A stretch of 64,000 bases of DNA, taken from positions 434,001 through 498,000 of the forward strand of contig JAQFVV010000454.1 of the NCBI GenBank assembly GCA_028023455.1, in the 5' to 3' direction. This document shows, piece by piece, positions 48,246-59,655 of the stretch. A program made the translations under genes and the position numbers. The stretch is from Epiperipatus broadwayi (taxonomy: Eukaryota > Onychophora > Udeonychophora > Euonychophora > Peripatidae). The notes under the pieces were generated by a model that saw only the letters and a list, made by a program, of their open reading frames with translations, did not search any database and was not told where the DNA came from. The stretch's first letter is position 1; each line of letters opens with the position of its first letter.

Positions 48246-48830
48246 CTAATGTGATGTGATGTGATGTACCTTGATTTCTCCTTAAATGGAGTCAAGAATC
48301 TCTCAGCAACTATGCTCAAAGAAACCTGTTAGCCACTTTACCTTCCCCTTTCATTCACCACCCTAAGCTTTCCCATAATCTGCTCCATCCCATTTCTACA
48401 ACATAATCTTTGTCAAATCTATGGTCTTTATATATAAATCCCCCTTATCTTTTCCCAAACCAATAACCCACTTTCTGTATAATCACTTTGTTCATATTTA
48501 TTCTCCCATAATTTGTACCCTTTCTGCTTTCAAGCATTTACATTCGATCAACAGATGCCTAATATTTTCTATATCTTTCTTACACAATTTGCAGACTAAA
48601 TCACCCATATTTTCCATTTACATGTATATTCTCTTGTTGTTAAAGATCCCATTTGAGCCTTAAACAATAAGCTATTTTCCTTACTATGATCATAAATTAA
48701 CTCGCACCCAATGTTCTGTTTACTTCTATATATATATATATTGAAACAATAACTTTCCAAGCCCCTATCGTTTCACCATCAAACCTAATGACACACTCAT
48801 CTGTGCTAAGTTCGAACCTATTTAAATGTT
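48246..48830 (-). pseudogene. LINE family L-A, 3' end with (ACATC)n tail
   Basis: The minus strand reads through a C-terminal motif, ICKLCKKDIENIRHLLIEC (near 48600-48550), with C-x2-C…H…C spacing typical of LINE C-termini. A 3' untranslated part follows, ending in a short ACATC repeat (48246-48265). Its 3' part is shared with 52.49-52.75 kb. The coding part is broken by stops. The 5' limit near 48830 is approximate. Poly(A) is absent, the simple repeat taking its place. Confidence 0.82.
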
Positions 48831-49640
48831 AATAAATTTAAAATGAGCTCACGTCTGTATAAACAGTATTATATATTTGCGTGCGAACCAACGCTATAAT
48901 TAGATAGGATTAGTAAAATTATAGCGTACTAAATTTATTTAATATTTCTAAAAATGTTCGTTATATTATTTAAGTTAAGAGTAAATTATTAATTTTGTTG
49001 TTTAATATTGTAATTTCGTATGTGGATATATAATCTGTGCTATATAGAAGAAAGACATGATTTTAAAATATGTAAAAGCCATTATCTAAAAATAATATTA
49101 AATGTTTTTTTAAAAAATTGTTATAAGATTTCTAGTTTTAAATATATTTCAGGGAAAAGTTTCTCGAAAATATATTTAAAAGCTATATCAAAATATGTTT
49201 GTAAATTATTTTAAATAAATATGTTAAAAAGGTTTGCATTTTAAAAAAATGTTAAAAGGTTGTTTTTAAATAAAAAGAGTTTCTATTATATGTAAGATTA
49301 AAAATAAAAGCTGGTCAAGTAATTAAAAAGATTTCTGGTTGTAAACAAGTGTCATTAACGACCACACCTGGAATCCGTAAAAAGTAAAACTAGTTCAAAA
49401 TTTACTAATTAAAATCTCCTTAGATAAGATTAAGTTATTTTAAAATCTAAATTGGACAATTGTTTGCAACGAAAAATCTTAATTATAATAATAGCTTATG
49501 GAATGTTTCTAACATAAGTTATCTAAGATTGTAAAAATCTGGATTATAAATTGAAAAATATTTAATTAAATTCCTGAGTTTAGTGAGTCTTGAGGCGATA
49601 GATTCCGATAAGGAAAAGATATAAATACTCTGTATTTTTA
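48831..49640. other. AT-rich sequence, nothing recognised
   Basis: The frame 49020-49214 has no motif. The region 49360-49380 is slightly GC-richer. Confidence 0.45.
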
Positions 49641-49915
49641 ACAGAGAAGGACAGCCATATTGTTAGTGAGAATTGCAGCCAGTCTTCACAATTGTTAATA
49701 TTTAATATGTCCGGCTAAAAGCAGGCATATTGTTGCTGTTACTCCGCAGGGAGAATGGGGGTTTCTCTTGTTGAAATGCCTAAACCACCATCATGCCGAT
49801 AGAAGAGACAAGCTTCACAGAATGGGAAAGATGATGCCACCAGCCGCCCAGTCAAACTCACCAAACCTACAGCCAAGAACTTGCAGTCCAGATAAATAAT
49901 ACCGGTACCGTTTTA
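49641..49915. other. GC-richer island 4, unclassified
   Basis: A plus reading from 49779 gives a short Lys/Ser/Thr-rich product with an early stop (MPKPPSCR). No domain recognised. It resembles islands at 36.2 and 37.1 kb only in composition. Confidence 0.3.
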
Positions 49916-50725
49916 TTTTTCAAACTGCAGAGCTCTGTGTAAATATATCTATATAAGTTAGCTAACTCTCTTTTTAAAATAATGATAAAGCTAAATGTAA
50001 TCAAAACTTAAAATCCATTTAATATTTTAAATATGTCAATTGCTATCAAAATTTAATGTTGTTAAAGTTTAAATAATCTGACTTATTTATATTTTCCATT
50101 CACTTCAAAGTAAATTATTTAGTTTAAAGTTATATCACTGCGGTTGTGTCTATATTTCTTTGCTTATTTTAATTAAATGCTTTTATATTCCATATGCCAA
50201 TATTTCGAAACAGTGGGCACTTAATTTCATGTATTTTTTTAAGAAGATATTATTTGAAAATCTTCGTGTAATTTGTTTATAGCGTCAACTTTCTGCGCTG
50301 TTTCGAAATCCTATTTTTTTTATTATTTAAATGATTTAATATGTGAAATGTGGCTCTGTTAATCAACCATTTAAAAACTTAACCTTATAGTTTTATTTAG
50401 AATTAAATTTAGCCTTGATCGTATTTATAAGTATATTTGTCATTTAAGTTCTTAAGTCCATAGAAATATACTTTCCCTCCTTAAATATTTATTATCTATA
50501 AGTAACTTAATAGATCGAGCATGTCAAAGTACAGATGTATTAATATTCCCTTTAGTAGCATAGACATTTATTATCAGGCTACACAAGAGTTGGTCCCAAT
50601 TTGATAGAGCTAATATGCTATTAACTCGTATTTCATAGTATGAAATATACTATTCTTTGCTTGGCGGATGTGATATAGTATTTTATAAAATTATTCTCGT
50701 TTTGCTGCTATACGTAATATACATA
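49916..50725. other. AT-rich sequence, nothing recognised
   Basis: No motif seen. Confidence 0.45.
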
Positions 50726-51080
50726 TATTAAGATGGAGCCACGGCATTGCCAGCACATCTTCTCTTATAGGGTAGAGCAGTAGCGAAGCCTGAGCCAAGG
50801 CCAGGTTAGCACGTAAGTCCCCCGCCATTCCTGAACACAATGTTCCTTTTCACGCAGCATTGCGATCGGTTACAGGGTACCGGCGTTTGTCGCAAGAACC
50901 CTGAAGTTATTTCATCCATCCGCAGAGCGACTTTTCCTATTATTGTTTACCTGTGCCATAGCGCATTGGTAAAATCTTATTCAGCCAACTCTCCCACCTT
51001 AACATAACGCTTTCAGCATTCTGAAATTTTCTCTCGAAAGCCATGTTCGATCGATCGTTACTTGAGCTGGTTTATGCGCT
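50726..51080. other. GC-richer island 5, unclassified
   Basis: CpG-retaining sequence (TTGCGATCGGTTACAGGG, ACCGGCGTTTGTCGC). GGCTCAGGCTTCGCTACTG on the minus strand (about 50778) resembles GGTGGCTTCGCTACTCG at 38.0 kb. No frame. Confidence 0.35.
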
Positions 51081-51530
51081 CGTTATTAAGTCATATTGTA
51101 TATTTTAGTAAATGAATTCATGATCAAAGTTCAATATAATTATTTATATAACAGCCACAAATGTAATAGGATTTGGCTTAACTAGATTTATAGACATAAC
51201 GTAGTGATTGATCATGATTAATTGTAAAGTAATTCATAAGATTGGCACATGTTAAACCCATCTATGAAAATTTAATGATTACTTATGTAAAGTTATTTTG
51301 AATTACCCAATGTTTGCATACATTCTACGCTGAAATGCTATTGTAAATAAATGAAATATGGATAGAAGAATTGTAAATAAATGTATAATTAGTTTAATGT
51401 ATTTCTTTCTCTGTCTCGTTATTGATCTAATTCAATCCAATTCTAATTATTATTTATAGTCTATATATGTGAAAACTATGCATTAAGTTAAATTAGATTA
51501 GTGATATATTTTAGTCAATTAAGAACCTTT
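51081..51530. other. AT-rich sequence, nothing recognised
   Basis: No motif seen. Confidence 0.45.
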
Positions 51531-51760
51531 CTTTTATTCATCAGAGTCTTATTGCATCTCCCTGACCTATGTCGGCCATGTGGAAAGAGATATACTACAT
51601 GTAATTTCAAGGTGGTCATTCATAGGGTCTTGAGTCTTGGAATCCTGGCTTATAAGTTGAAGTGTGGTCAGACTTGGGATGTCAGTCCTAGTCTGGTCAG
51701 CTTCAGTCTCTTTTGCTTGGATTCTGAATTCTGTTACGCAAATGTACAAACTTGACTGTT
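51531..51760. other. Less AT-rich unclassified segment
   Basis: Frames are open on both strands (51501-51755 plus, 51567-51749 minus) with no recognised domain. It lies next to the L-A fragment and may be an older repeat. Confidence 0.3.
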
Positions 51761-51769
51761 ACAGTATAT

Positions 51770-52484
51770 ATATGTAAACTCTTTTTACTCTACATACTAG
51801 TTCTCCATCTCTCCAACTCCCTATTCTTTCTTAATGCATCTATTATTTTATCCCATTCCTTACCACTATAACACTCAATAATCATCCCACCTTTTATACA
51901 AGTATACTTATATAAATTTTTTATCCAAATTCTTTGCATACCACATTACCTTTCTCACCCATCTTGTTGCCTGCCCTTTACTCATAACCCAATTAAATAC
52001 TATTTTGGCTATTCTTTTATTATCCATAAACTGTAACCTACCAAACATTTTCATTTTAATTTTTGCATCTCTCATATAAAAACTTGACCATCCCATTTCT
52101 CCGTGAATTGCCTCCTTTGCTGTCCATATCTCTGCATCTAATGTATGTCTTTCTATTTTCCTTTGTACTTTCTCTAAGTAATCTAATACCCTTTTATTAA
52201 CACATAATGCATCATTACCATATGTTAACCTTGATACTACAACTACCTTCCATACAATTCTAGCTACATCATATTTATTATATGAAAATACTGTTAATTT
52301 CTTTACTAAACCCTTTCTTTTCTTTGCTTCATTTACCAATTTTTTTCTCCCATTCAACCAAGCAATTTTCCTGATTACTTAAGATGATTCCCAAATAACT
52401 ATATCTATCCACCACACTTAACTTTATATCTCTAAATAAAAATTCTACGTCTTCTCTTTCCCCATTATTAATCATCATTATATT
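51770..52484 (-). pseudogene. LINE family L-A, C-terminal coding part
   Basis: The minus frame 52357-51908 (149 codons) reads MNGRKKLVNEAKKRKGLVKK, SYNKYDVARIVWKVVVVSRL, EMGWSSFYMRDAKIKMKMFG, IAKIVFNWVMSKGQATR and WYAKNLDKKF. It aligns along its length with 19.56-20.04 kb. Upstream on the same strand, after a frame break, KIMMINNGEREDVEFLFRDI and VVDRYSYLGI correspond to the end of the reverse transcriptase domain. This is the best preserved stretch of L-A in the window. It is truncated 5' at about 52484, exactly where the tail of the next fragment begins. It has no 3' tail of its own. Confidence 0.88.
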
Positions 52485-52750
52485 TGATGTGATGTGATGT
52501 ATTATGGCTTCTCCTTAAACGAAGTCAAGAATATCTCAGCAATTATGCCCTGATAAACCTGTTATCCACTTTCTTTTACATTCCCCACTCTAAATTTACC
52601 CATAATATGCTCTATCCCATTTCCACAACATAATCTTTGTCAACTCTATAACCTTTATATCTAAATTCCCCTTATCTTTTCCCAAACCCAGCATAAAAAC
52701 AAATAATTCACTTTCTGTATAATCACTCTTTTCATATTTATTTTTCCACA
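52485..52750 (-). pseudogene. LINE family L-A, 3' fragment with (ACATC)n tail
   Basis: The tail (TGATGTGATGTGATG on the plus strand, about 52484-52500) and 3' untranslated part match 48246-48500. The reading KLWKNKYEKSDYTESELFVF is the C-terminal end of the protein. It was inserted or joined directly upstream of the 51.77-52.48 kb fragment. Confidence 0.85.
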
Positions 52751-52756
52751 ACTTCA

Positions 52757-52815
52757 TTGATGTGATGTGATGTGATGTATTTGGCTTCTCCATAAACGAA
52801 GTCAATATTCATTAA
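52757..52815 (-). mobile_element. LINE family L-A, extreme 3' end
   Basis: Third consecutive (TGATG)n tail, followed by GGCTTCTCCATAAACGAAGTC. About 50 bp of LINE 3' end. Confidence 0.75.
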
Positions 52816-52966
52816 ACATACCTTAGACACTAGTGACATATTTCTACAAACTTCAATAACCACAATACAGATATTGAGTAAAGTCAGTAGATATTGATAG
52901 GAAGTAGGAAACCTACATCTATATTTGTTTTCTGGATAATTAATCTTCTTTTTGAAATAATTTCAG

Positions 52967-53134
52967 TATCTCCTATCTACTAAACATCACATGATCACTT
53001 TCTCTATACTAGCACATAATTGTTGTAAACAAAGGCAAAACTCTCCATACAGTAGTGCCACCCATTGATTACTCTGTTTGGCACAGGGTGACACTACTGT
53101 ATGGAGAGTTTTGCCTTAGTTTATCTCCTATCTA
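52967..53134 (-). mobile_element. FB hairpin element, short internally deleted copy, 13-bp target duplication
   Basis: The element is 52980-53121, between TATCTCCTATCTA (52967-52979) and TATCTCCTATCTA (53122-53134). It keeps only the two ends: arms GGCAAAACTCTCCATACAG and CTGTATGGAGAGTTTTGCC around a 30-bp core, plus the GTGATCATGTGATGTTTAG tail on the minus strand. Confidence 0.9.
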
Positions 53135-53760
53135 AAAAGTAGAGACTTGATTTTTGTTAGAACTCTAAAGATAGGGTACTGAAATTAACTAAATAGCTTC
53201 CATTTGACATTAAAGAAATATACTCACCTTAGTCAATGATTCATTTTGGAAAGTTAATAGATTCAAAAGAAAGAAATGCTCAATCTGACTAATCAATTTC
53301 TAGGGTTTATGGTCTGCGAGCAAATAGTTCAGATATCATCTGAGAATAAGCAGTTTTATATATTTTACATTATCATATTATAGAAGGAATATCAGTAAAC
53401 AGGACAGCTGTGTGGGTATGAGTCACCTTTGTGCAAAATAAATTTCAACACCCCTGGCCTTATGAACAGAAATGACCTGAGTGCATTGCAGTGACACATG
53501 ACCTCCCATTTATCAAGGCCTCCGTTCTACATGATCTATGTTATTGCAAAAATCAAAAAATAAAACATTTCATCACATGCTAAATGAAATTATGTTTCCT
53601 TGCTTGCAAAGCTTTTAATTTATAAGATCTACGATGAATACCATATGCAAAATAATAAAACTGTAAAAGCACTGATTGTTCAGAAACGCAAATTTTTCAG
53701 TTATGTTTTAATCTAAAATCAGCTCATTAGCATTTTTACATATTGAATCAGGATTTGCAA
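53135..53760. other. Unclassified, with a less AT-rich patch at 53400-53540
   Basis: No motif recognised. Confidence 0.4.
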
Positions 53761-54110
53761 AAAGGATGACAACCTTGGCACTAACAAGGACTTTGAATGT
53801 CCCATCATCAGATTTTCAAAAAAATGGGAGGCTGAAAAGTTGTGAGTTGAAATAGTTTGAAGCCTGTCCATTAAAGTATGAAGATTGGCTATCTTAATAT
53901 AAAGCTGAGCATTGAATATATATATATGTGAGGATAGTAATCTGGACCAACTGATGATCGCTGGTTTAGCATGAAATACGGATATTGGTGATTATTTATC
54001 TTTTCAACATGTATGTGAACAAGTATATCAGCAATATGAGATGGCACTGAGAGTGGTGGGTCATGTGAAAGTCTGAGTTCGAATCCTGCCTCTATTACAT
54101 ATATAAATAC
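53761..54110 (+). mobile_element. HH ribozyme repeat, 5'-truncated unit
   Basis: Runs from GGATGACAACCTTGGCAC through the ribozyme to GTGAAAGTCTGAGTTCGAAT and CCTGCC. The 3' domain here has the best B-box match (GAGTTCGAATCC). Confidence 0.85.
53935..53996 (+). ncRNA. Hammerhead ribozyme motif, subfamily A
   Basis: ACCAA, CUGAUGA, stem II CGCUG…AGCAU (weak first pairs), GAAA, AUACGGAU (one mismatch), A, UUGGU, GAUUAUU. Confidence 0.82.
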
Positions 54111-55084
54111 AGGTTTAAGCCTGAATAATGTATTAAAAATAATGATAATAAAATTATAATGATGTTATTAACAGATTCACAATAAAACTTTGAAGAAAAT
54201 ACAAAATATATTTTTTGCATTATATGTATTTTGTTTTCTCAAATATTGATTGAATAAATAACAAAATTATATTTAAAATAAGTAATTATACATTATAAGT
54301 ACTAATTTGTGCAATTTTGATATATCTATGTTTGCATATAAAAAATTTTTAAATATCTAAATGTTTTTAATCATGTGAAGAAGACCCATTTCATCCATGA
54401 AATAAAATTATTCAATTAAAAGAAAATGAATTCTATATAATTTTGTTTAACAAAACACACAAAAGAATGTTAAAAAATTAAAATTATTTACACTTTTACC
54501 TTTTTATTTATATAAAACTCTTGAGACTTTGGTGGCCACAATGTGTAAATCAGTTTTAATTGTTTGATTTTAGCCAATGTTTTAATTAGCTCAAAAATAA
54601 CTTCAGAGTCTCTCATGCATAAATTATGCTTTTTATTAAAAAAATTAGCTTCTCAATCTCAAATATTTGTTCACTAATAGAATAATTTTTTTCTATGCTT
54701 GTTATTTCAGCTTAACATAGACAAGTCATGTAGCCAGGTATCAAGGGATTTTAAAGATTTACTTTAAAGGAAGAAAATTTCACACTTACATTGTTTATTT
54801 GATAAATTCTTAGAAGCCATTAAACCATTCTTTGGACTTTCTTTATAATAAGTAAAAAAAAACATCAAATAATTTGTTCCATTAGAATAGATAAAATATT
54901 TTGTAGGCACTTTTAACACTTTAATTATGTTCCATGTATTTAAATAACAACAAATATTTTACCAAATAATTCTCACACCCATAAGTAATTTTATACAATG
55001 GAATTCATTTGAATAACAAATTAATACTTACGTACATTTTATCTATTATAAATTATAACATATGTCCTGTGTCTTATCCAAACT
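54111..55084. other. AT-rich sequence, nothing recognised
   Basis: No motif seen. Confidence 0.5.
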
Positions 55085-55180
55085 ATTAATAAAATCCAGA
55101 GCCACTACATGCAGGGTCTGCAAGTTATGTAGGGCACAAAGGCACTTCACTACTGCGGTGCCAAGACACCAAGATAATTA
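55085..55180 (+). repeat. Short GC-rich repeat U, copy 1
   Basis: GGGTCTGCAAGTTATGTAGG, GCACAAAGGCACTTCA, GGTGCCAAGACACCAAG, then AATTAATAAAAT. It corresponds to the reverse complement of 61195-61290. Confidence 0.6.
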
Positions 55181-55705
55181 ATAAAATCTGTGTAAATAAA
55201 ATTGTTTACATGTTTGAATCGATTTATCATTAGAAATATGTTCTGAGTATAAATATTTTTTATTTAAATATAAAAGATACTTAAACTTATTTGTGACAAT
55301 TACCCAGGATTCAAATTTCTAGACATGAGCTCAAAATATATTACATATTTACTCTTATCATTATGCTTAACCAAACATACTGATGCTATTTTGTCAAGAT
55401 AATTAACGTACATTCTCTACATTTGCCAAAAGATTTCATATGCACTTTTAACTCACTCTCAAACTGCTAATTTTTACATTATTTTCCCGATTTTATGGTT
55501 ATTTTGTGATGAAAATCATGCTGTATAGTGCTGCCACTTTTATAATTATTTTACAACTAATAAATCAATAATATTTAAATTTATAACAATGAGATAAAGC
55601 CTACTTTCCAAAGCTCTGATTGGTTGTTTCTTATTCTCTACACTAGGGAGTGCTTGTCAATGATTTTGAAAGTTCTAAGTTCTTTACTTTGATTTTCAAA
55701 ATGAA
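55181..55705. other. AT-rich spacer
   Basis: Nothing recognised. Confidence 0.45.
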
Positions 55706-56111
55706 AATGTATGTTTTAGAACAGGCAAAACTCTCCATACAGTAGTGCCACTCAGTGCAAGTCAGAGTAATCAATGGATGCCAGAAGGCTTGTGCATAAA
55801 ATCCCTATCTAGTGCATCAGTGAGGAGCTTTGGATCTGAGAGCACTGCACCTAGATCATAGGATCTAATGCAACCCTCCAGCAGCCACCTTTTATCCCTA
55901 CTTAACTACAAAACTATGAGAATAAAATTGAAAACACATTTGAAATATTGGATGAGTAGGCACTGGATAGGGATTTTATGCACAAGCCTTCTGGTGTCCA
56001 TTGATTATTCTGGCTTGCACTGAGTGATTTTGCCTGTTTTAATGACAGTTATGAGCAAGCATAAGAAATGGTGATCATGTGCTGTTTAGTGTTTTAATGT
56101 ATGTTTTAGAA
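55706..56111 (+). mobile_element. FB hairpin element with perfect 16-bp target duplication
   Basis: The element is 55722-56095 (374 bp), between AATGTATGTTTTAGAA (55706-55721) and the same 16 bases at 56096-56111. The 5' end is CAGGCAAAACTCTCC and the 3' end GTGATCATGTGCTGTTTAGT. The centre holds an extra stretch of about 110 bp (TTGGATCTGAGAGCACTGC…ACATTTGAAATATTGG). The long exact duplication is the strongest evidence in the window that FB spreads by retroposition. Confidence 0.93.
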
Positions 56112-59020
56112 TATTTTTTTTGCATTCATTTTTTTTCTCAAAACTTGTGAAAATATAATTATTTTAAAATAATAATTCAGATTTTAGTAAATTTATTTAA
56201 TTTAATATGAAAGTAAATTGAGAAAAAATCAATGATCTATGGCTTTTGTAATTGGTTGAGAACAGTATATTTTATGTTGTTCACTATAGATTATCAATTA
56301 TAAATAGAAATGCATTTTTAAAAAAACTTTCATTTACTTTAATAATCTGACAAATTATTAATTTGTTTTTTAAAAACAAACTAAAACAAGTATAATTTTA
56401 AAAGACAAATATATTTTTACTGCTAATTCTGTAATTGACCAATCAAAAGTTTAGAACTTTAACTCATTTAGCCAAATAGGAATATTTGCGGTTAAATTAG
56501 CTATGGAAGGATTAATAAAACTTATATGTAAATGTTTAGATTCCCAAATCACTTTATTCCTAGAAACACATTCCTATTGTAAATATTTATTATTTAATTA
56601 TAAGAGAAATAATTTTTTACTTAAATTTATTGTGATAAATGCTGGAGCCTCAAAATGTATTTCATATACACACAACCCTTGCACAAAACTGAACAGGCCA
56701 ATGTTCTTTCATTACTATAGTTAATAAAATTTATATGTATATGAAAATGTTTAGATTTCCCGATCATTTTTATTTAAATATTCTAATGTATATAAAAAAT
56801 AACATACTATTGTTAATAACTTATTTAAAAATATTGCCCCATAATTACAGTAATTCTGCATATGATGAAATTATCTTCTTGAATAATGTTTTATAAAATT
56901 TAAATGTGTCAGTACTTGAGAGTACTGACAGACTATCTACCTCTGAAATATCAGGTTTGGGTTTGATGCTGTGATGTGGTAAAAAAATTTAATGGTGTTA
57001 TCTTTCCCTTTTTTGTTATACTTTATTATCTTTTTACACATTTTATTAAATAGCTTTTCCTATTTTTAATAACAATATCTTTTTTTTAGATGCCGTCTTA
57101 TTGTTTTACATGTTTTACTAAATAGCCTTTTCCTGGATAGGTTTTCTAACTAAAAATTTGTAATTGATCTATAATCCACATTACAGTCCAAATCAAAAGC
57201 AAACAGAATGAGTAAGTAACATTATTTTTAAAAATATACCATTGCATGCCAAAATATTTAATTTTAACAAATTTCATGGTAATGATATTATTTAATGCAA
57301 ATGCCTATATGATTACAGTAATTATAAAGTCTTATCCAACATAACCTATGAATAAACTAAATAAAGTGCAAGACATTTTAATTGCCTCTAAAAATGTATT
57401 AACCATTCCAAAATGCAGCATAAAGCCTCTGACATTTCATCACTTTTCTGATGTTTTTCTTTGTCTCACACATCAACGTAAAATATATGATAAAATGATT
57501 ATTACTTTTCAGAAAATAATAAATTTGGTTTTATTTCATAGATATTTTTGTTTACTACTGAAATAAATTTTAAATTTTCACATTTTGTTTTTGTAAATAT
57601 TTAAAAAATGAGATCACAATCAAAACAAAGACTTTACATGTCATCATTTCTAGAAAGATTATTTTCAGTTTATAAAATCAATGAAATATTTTTTAATTCT
57701 TATTATTTTTAAACATTGAAATGAATAATTATTTATTTATTTTATATCTAATAAATTATGCTTTAAAAGTTTAAATTTTTTGAATATTTATTGCAAAATT
57801 GTGATATTTTTTTACTTGTATATATAAAGTATCATAGCTGCTTTTCTAATTTACTTCAGGCCATATTTATGTTAGCTGCTAATATAATGTTACATTTTTG
57901 AAAATAAAGTATTTCAAGTCAAAATAAGTTATTAATAATTTTTATTTTTTGATATCTAATAAATATAGTGCAAATTATTTTTAAAAAATATCTAAAAACA
58001 TAATAAATTCGCAAATAAACATATTTTTGCATCATTGGAAACTACAATGTTGGAAAATGCTAAATGTTTTACAGCCTTGGGAACAGACAATGGCTGAACA
58101 TGTCAGGGGTGGCTTATGTCTATTGTAAGAATGGGAATTTTGAATTTCTGCATTCTTGCACACAATTTTCGGGAAAAAATTATTATACTAAAATACACCA
58201 TTTTACACGCATTTTAACATGTAATGCTTATGAAAAAATTCACTAGGGAGCAAATTGGCCAAATTCAGTTCAACCATTTGTAAAGTTAAATAAAGAATCT
58301 ACATATAAAAATGTAAAATGTCTTTTTTTAAATAAATCCTAGCTAAGTCCTTAGGATTTATTAATAAGAGTCAAAAATATATAATATAGTAGTTAAATGT
58401 ATTATTGAATGAAAACAAGTGAAAGTATTTTTGTTAATAAAAAATATAAACAAGTTTTGTGTTTTAGAAGTACTGATTTAACAATAATGAATAGATTTTG
58501 AAAACAAAGAACTTTCTTTTTAACAAGGTATTAATGAGTTGTAAGAGTTATATCAACCATGCTATTTGAAACTGGCTTAGTTTGGTGAAATAAAATATAA
58601 AAGTTATATCAATAAACAATGTAAGTATAAAAATTTAAAATATCGGATTATATATGTATAATTTACTTATATTTGAATGTTTCTTATATACAATAAATAA
58701 ATTATAGTTTCCAATAAATAAAAAATTAAATAATGTAAATATTTTATTATTGAAAGAATATAATTTTGTTAATAGAAAACATAAATAAGTGTATGCATGA
58801 GAGATTTTCAATGAGTTTTCAAACAAATAAAGACTATTTTATTTTATATTACTTTTAGTGAAATACTGATCTGTTGAATAAAGTTGATCTAAATATTAAT
58901 TCAGAAACAATAATGGAAACAAACTATGCTATCTTCATTCCTTGCTATGAAGGGTAGAGCTCAGAAATGAAGCATTCCAACCAATTATATTCTGGATGTA
59001 CATACTATTTTTAATAACCA
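56112..59020. other. Long AT-rich stretch without recognised features
   Basis: Nearly 3 kb with no repeat recognised. Small plus frames at 56503-56724, 57348-57566 and 58064-58246 are less repetitive than most. The last (SLGNRQWLNMSGVAYVYCKN) is low in AT bias, but I recognise no domain, and splice sites could not be judged. Confidence 0.4.
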
Positions 59021-59215
59021 GGTAAGTAATATTTACTAAGGCTGTAACCTCAAGAATATGCATGTAAAATGCGATAGAAGGGACCTCTATAGGTCATAAC
59101 CACAATCTTACATTTTGGAAGAAAAAATGGAAACCCTTCTTTACTTCAACCTACTTTCTATATAAATAGGTACTTCACTGATTAAGTCCACATTTCTTAT
59201 TACACATTAATACTC
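59021..59215 (+). repeat. Dispersed repeat R, copy 3
   Basis: GTAAGTAATATTTACTAAGG to TTATTACACATTA, aligned with 4655-4890 but lacking about 45 bp (GTGAAGCTGAAGCGGTTAGA region). Confidence 0.75.
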
Positions 59216-59420
59216 ACAAAATATTTCAATTTACGAGTCAATGGAAAGATCTTTTAGTTAGAAATCTATTACGATAATTTAAAGTTGTAATTATAAATTT
59301 ATTTAAACACACATATTATATCAAGGCGATTCCAAAAAGGGGAGTGGAGTAGTAAATTGTTTTCATGGGGATGTGTGGTGATTCTTTTAAATATGATAAA
59401 AACACTTAATTATCTTAAAA
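59216..59420. other. AT-rich spacer
   Basis: Nothing recognised. Confidence 0.45.
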
Positions 59421-59655
59421 CAGGCAAAACTCACTATACGTATTGTCACTCACTACAAGCTAGAGTAATCAATGGATGCCAGAAGACTTGTGCATAAAAT
59501 CCCTATCTAGTGCCTACTTATCCAATATCCCCAGACTAGTTTCTGGCTTGTGGCCTTCATCAGTGAGAAGCCTTGGATATTTGGATAGTTTTGCCTGTTT
59601 TAATAACAGTTATAGGCAAGCATAAAAAATGGTGATCATGTGATGTTTATTGGCT
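59421..59655 (+). mobile_element. FB element, copy with right arm mostly deleted
   Basis: 5' end CAGGCAAAACTCACTATACG as in the other copies. The left arm is intact through CCCAGACTAGTTTCTGGC, then a jump to TAGTTTTGCCTGTTTTAATA and the tail GTGATCATGTGATGTTTATT. Flanks AATTATCTTA and AAATATCTTA may be an imperfect target duplication. Confidence 0.8.
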
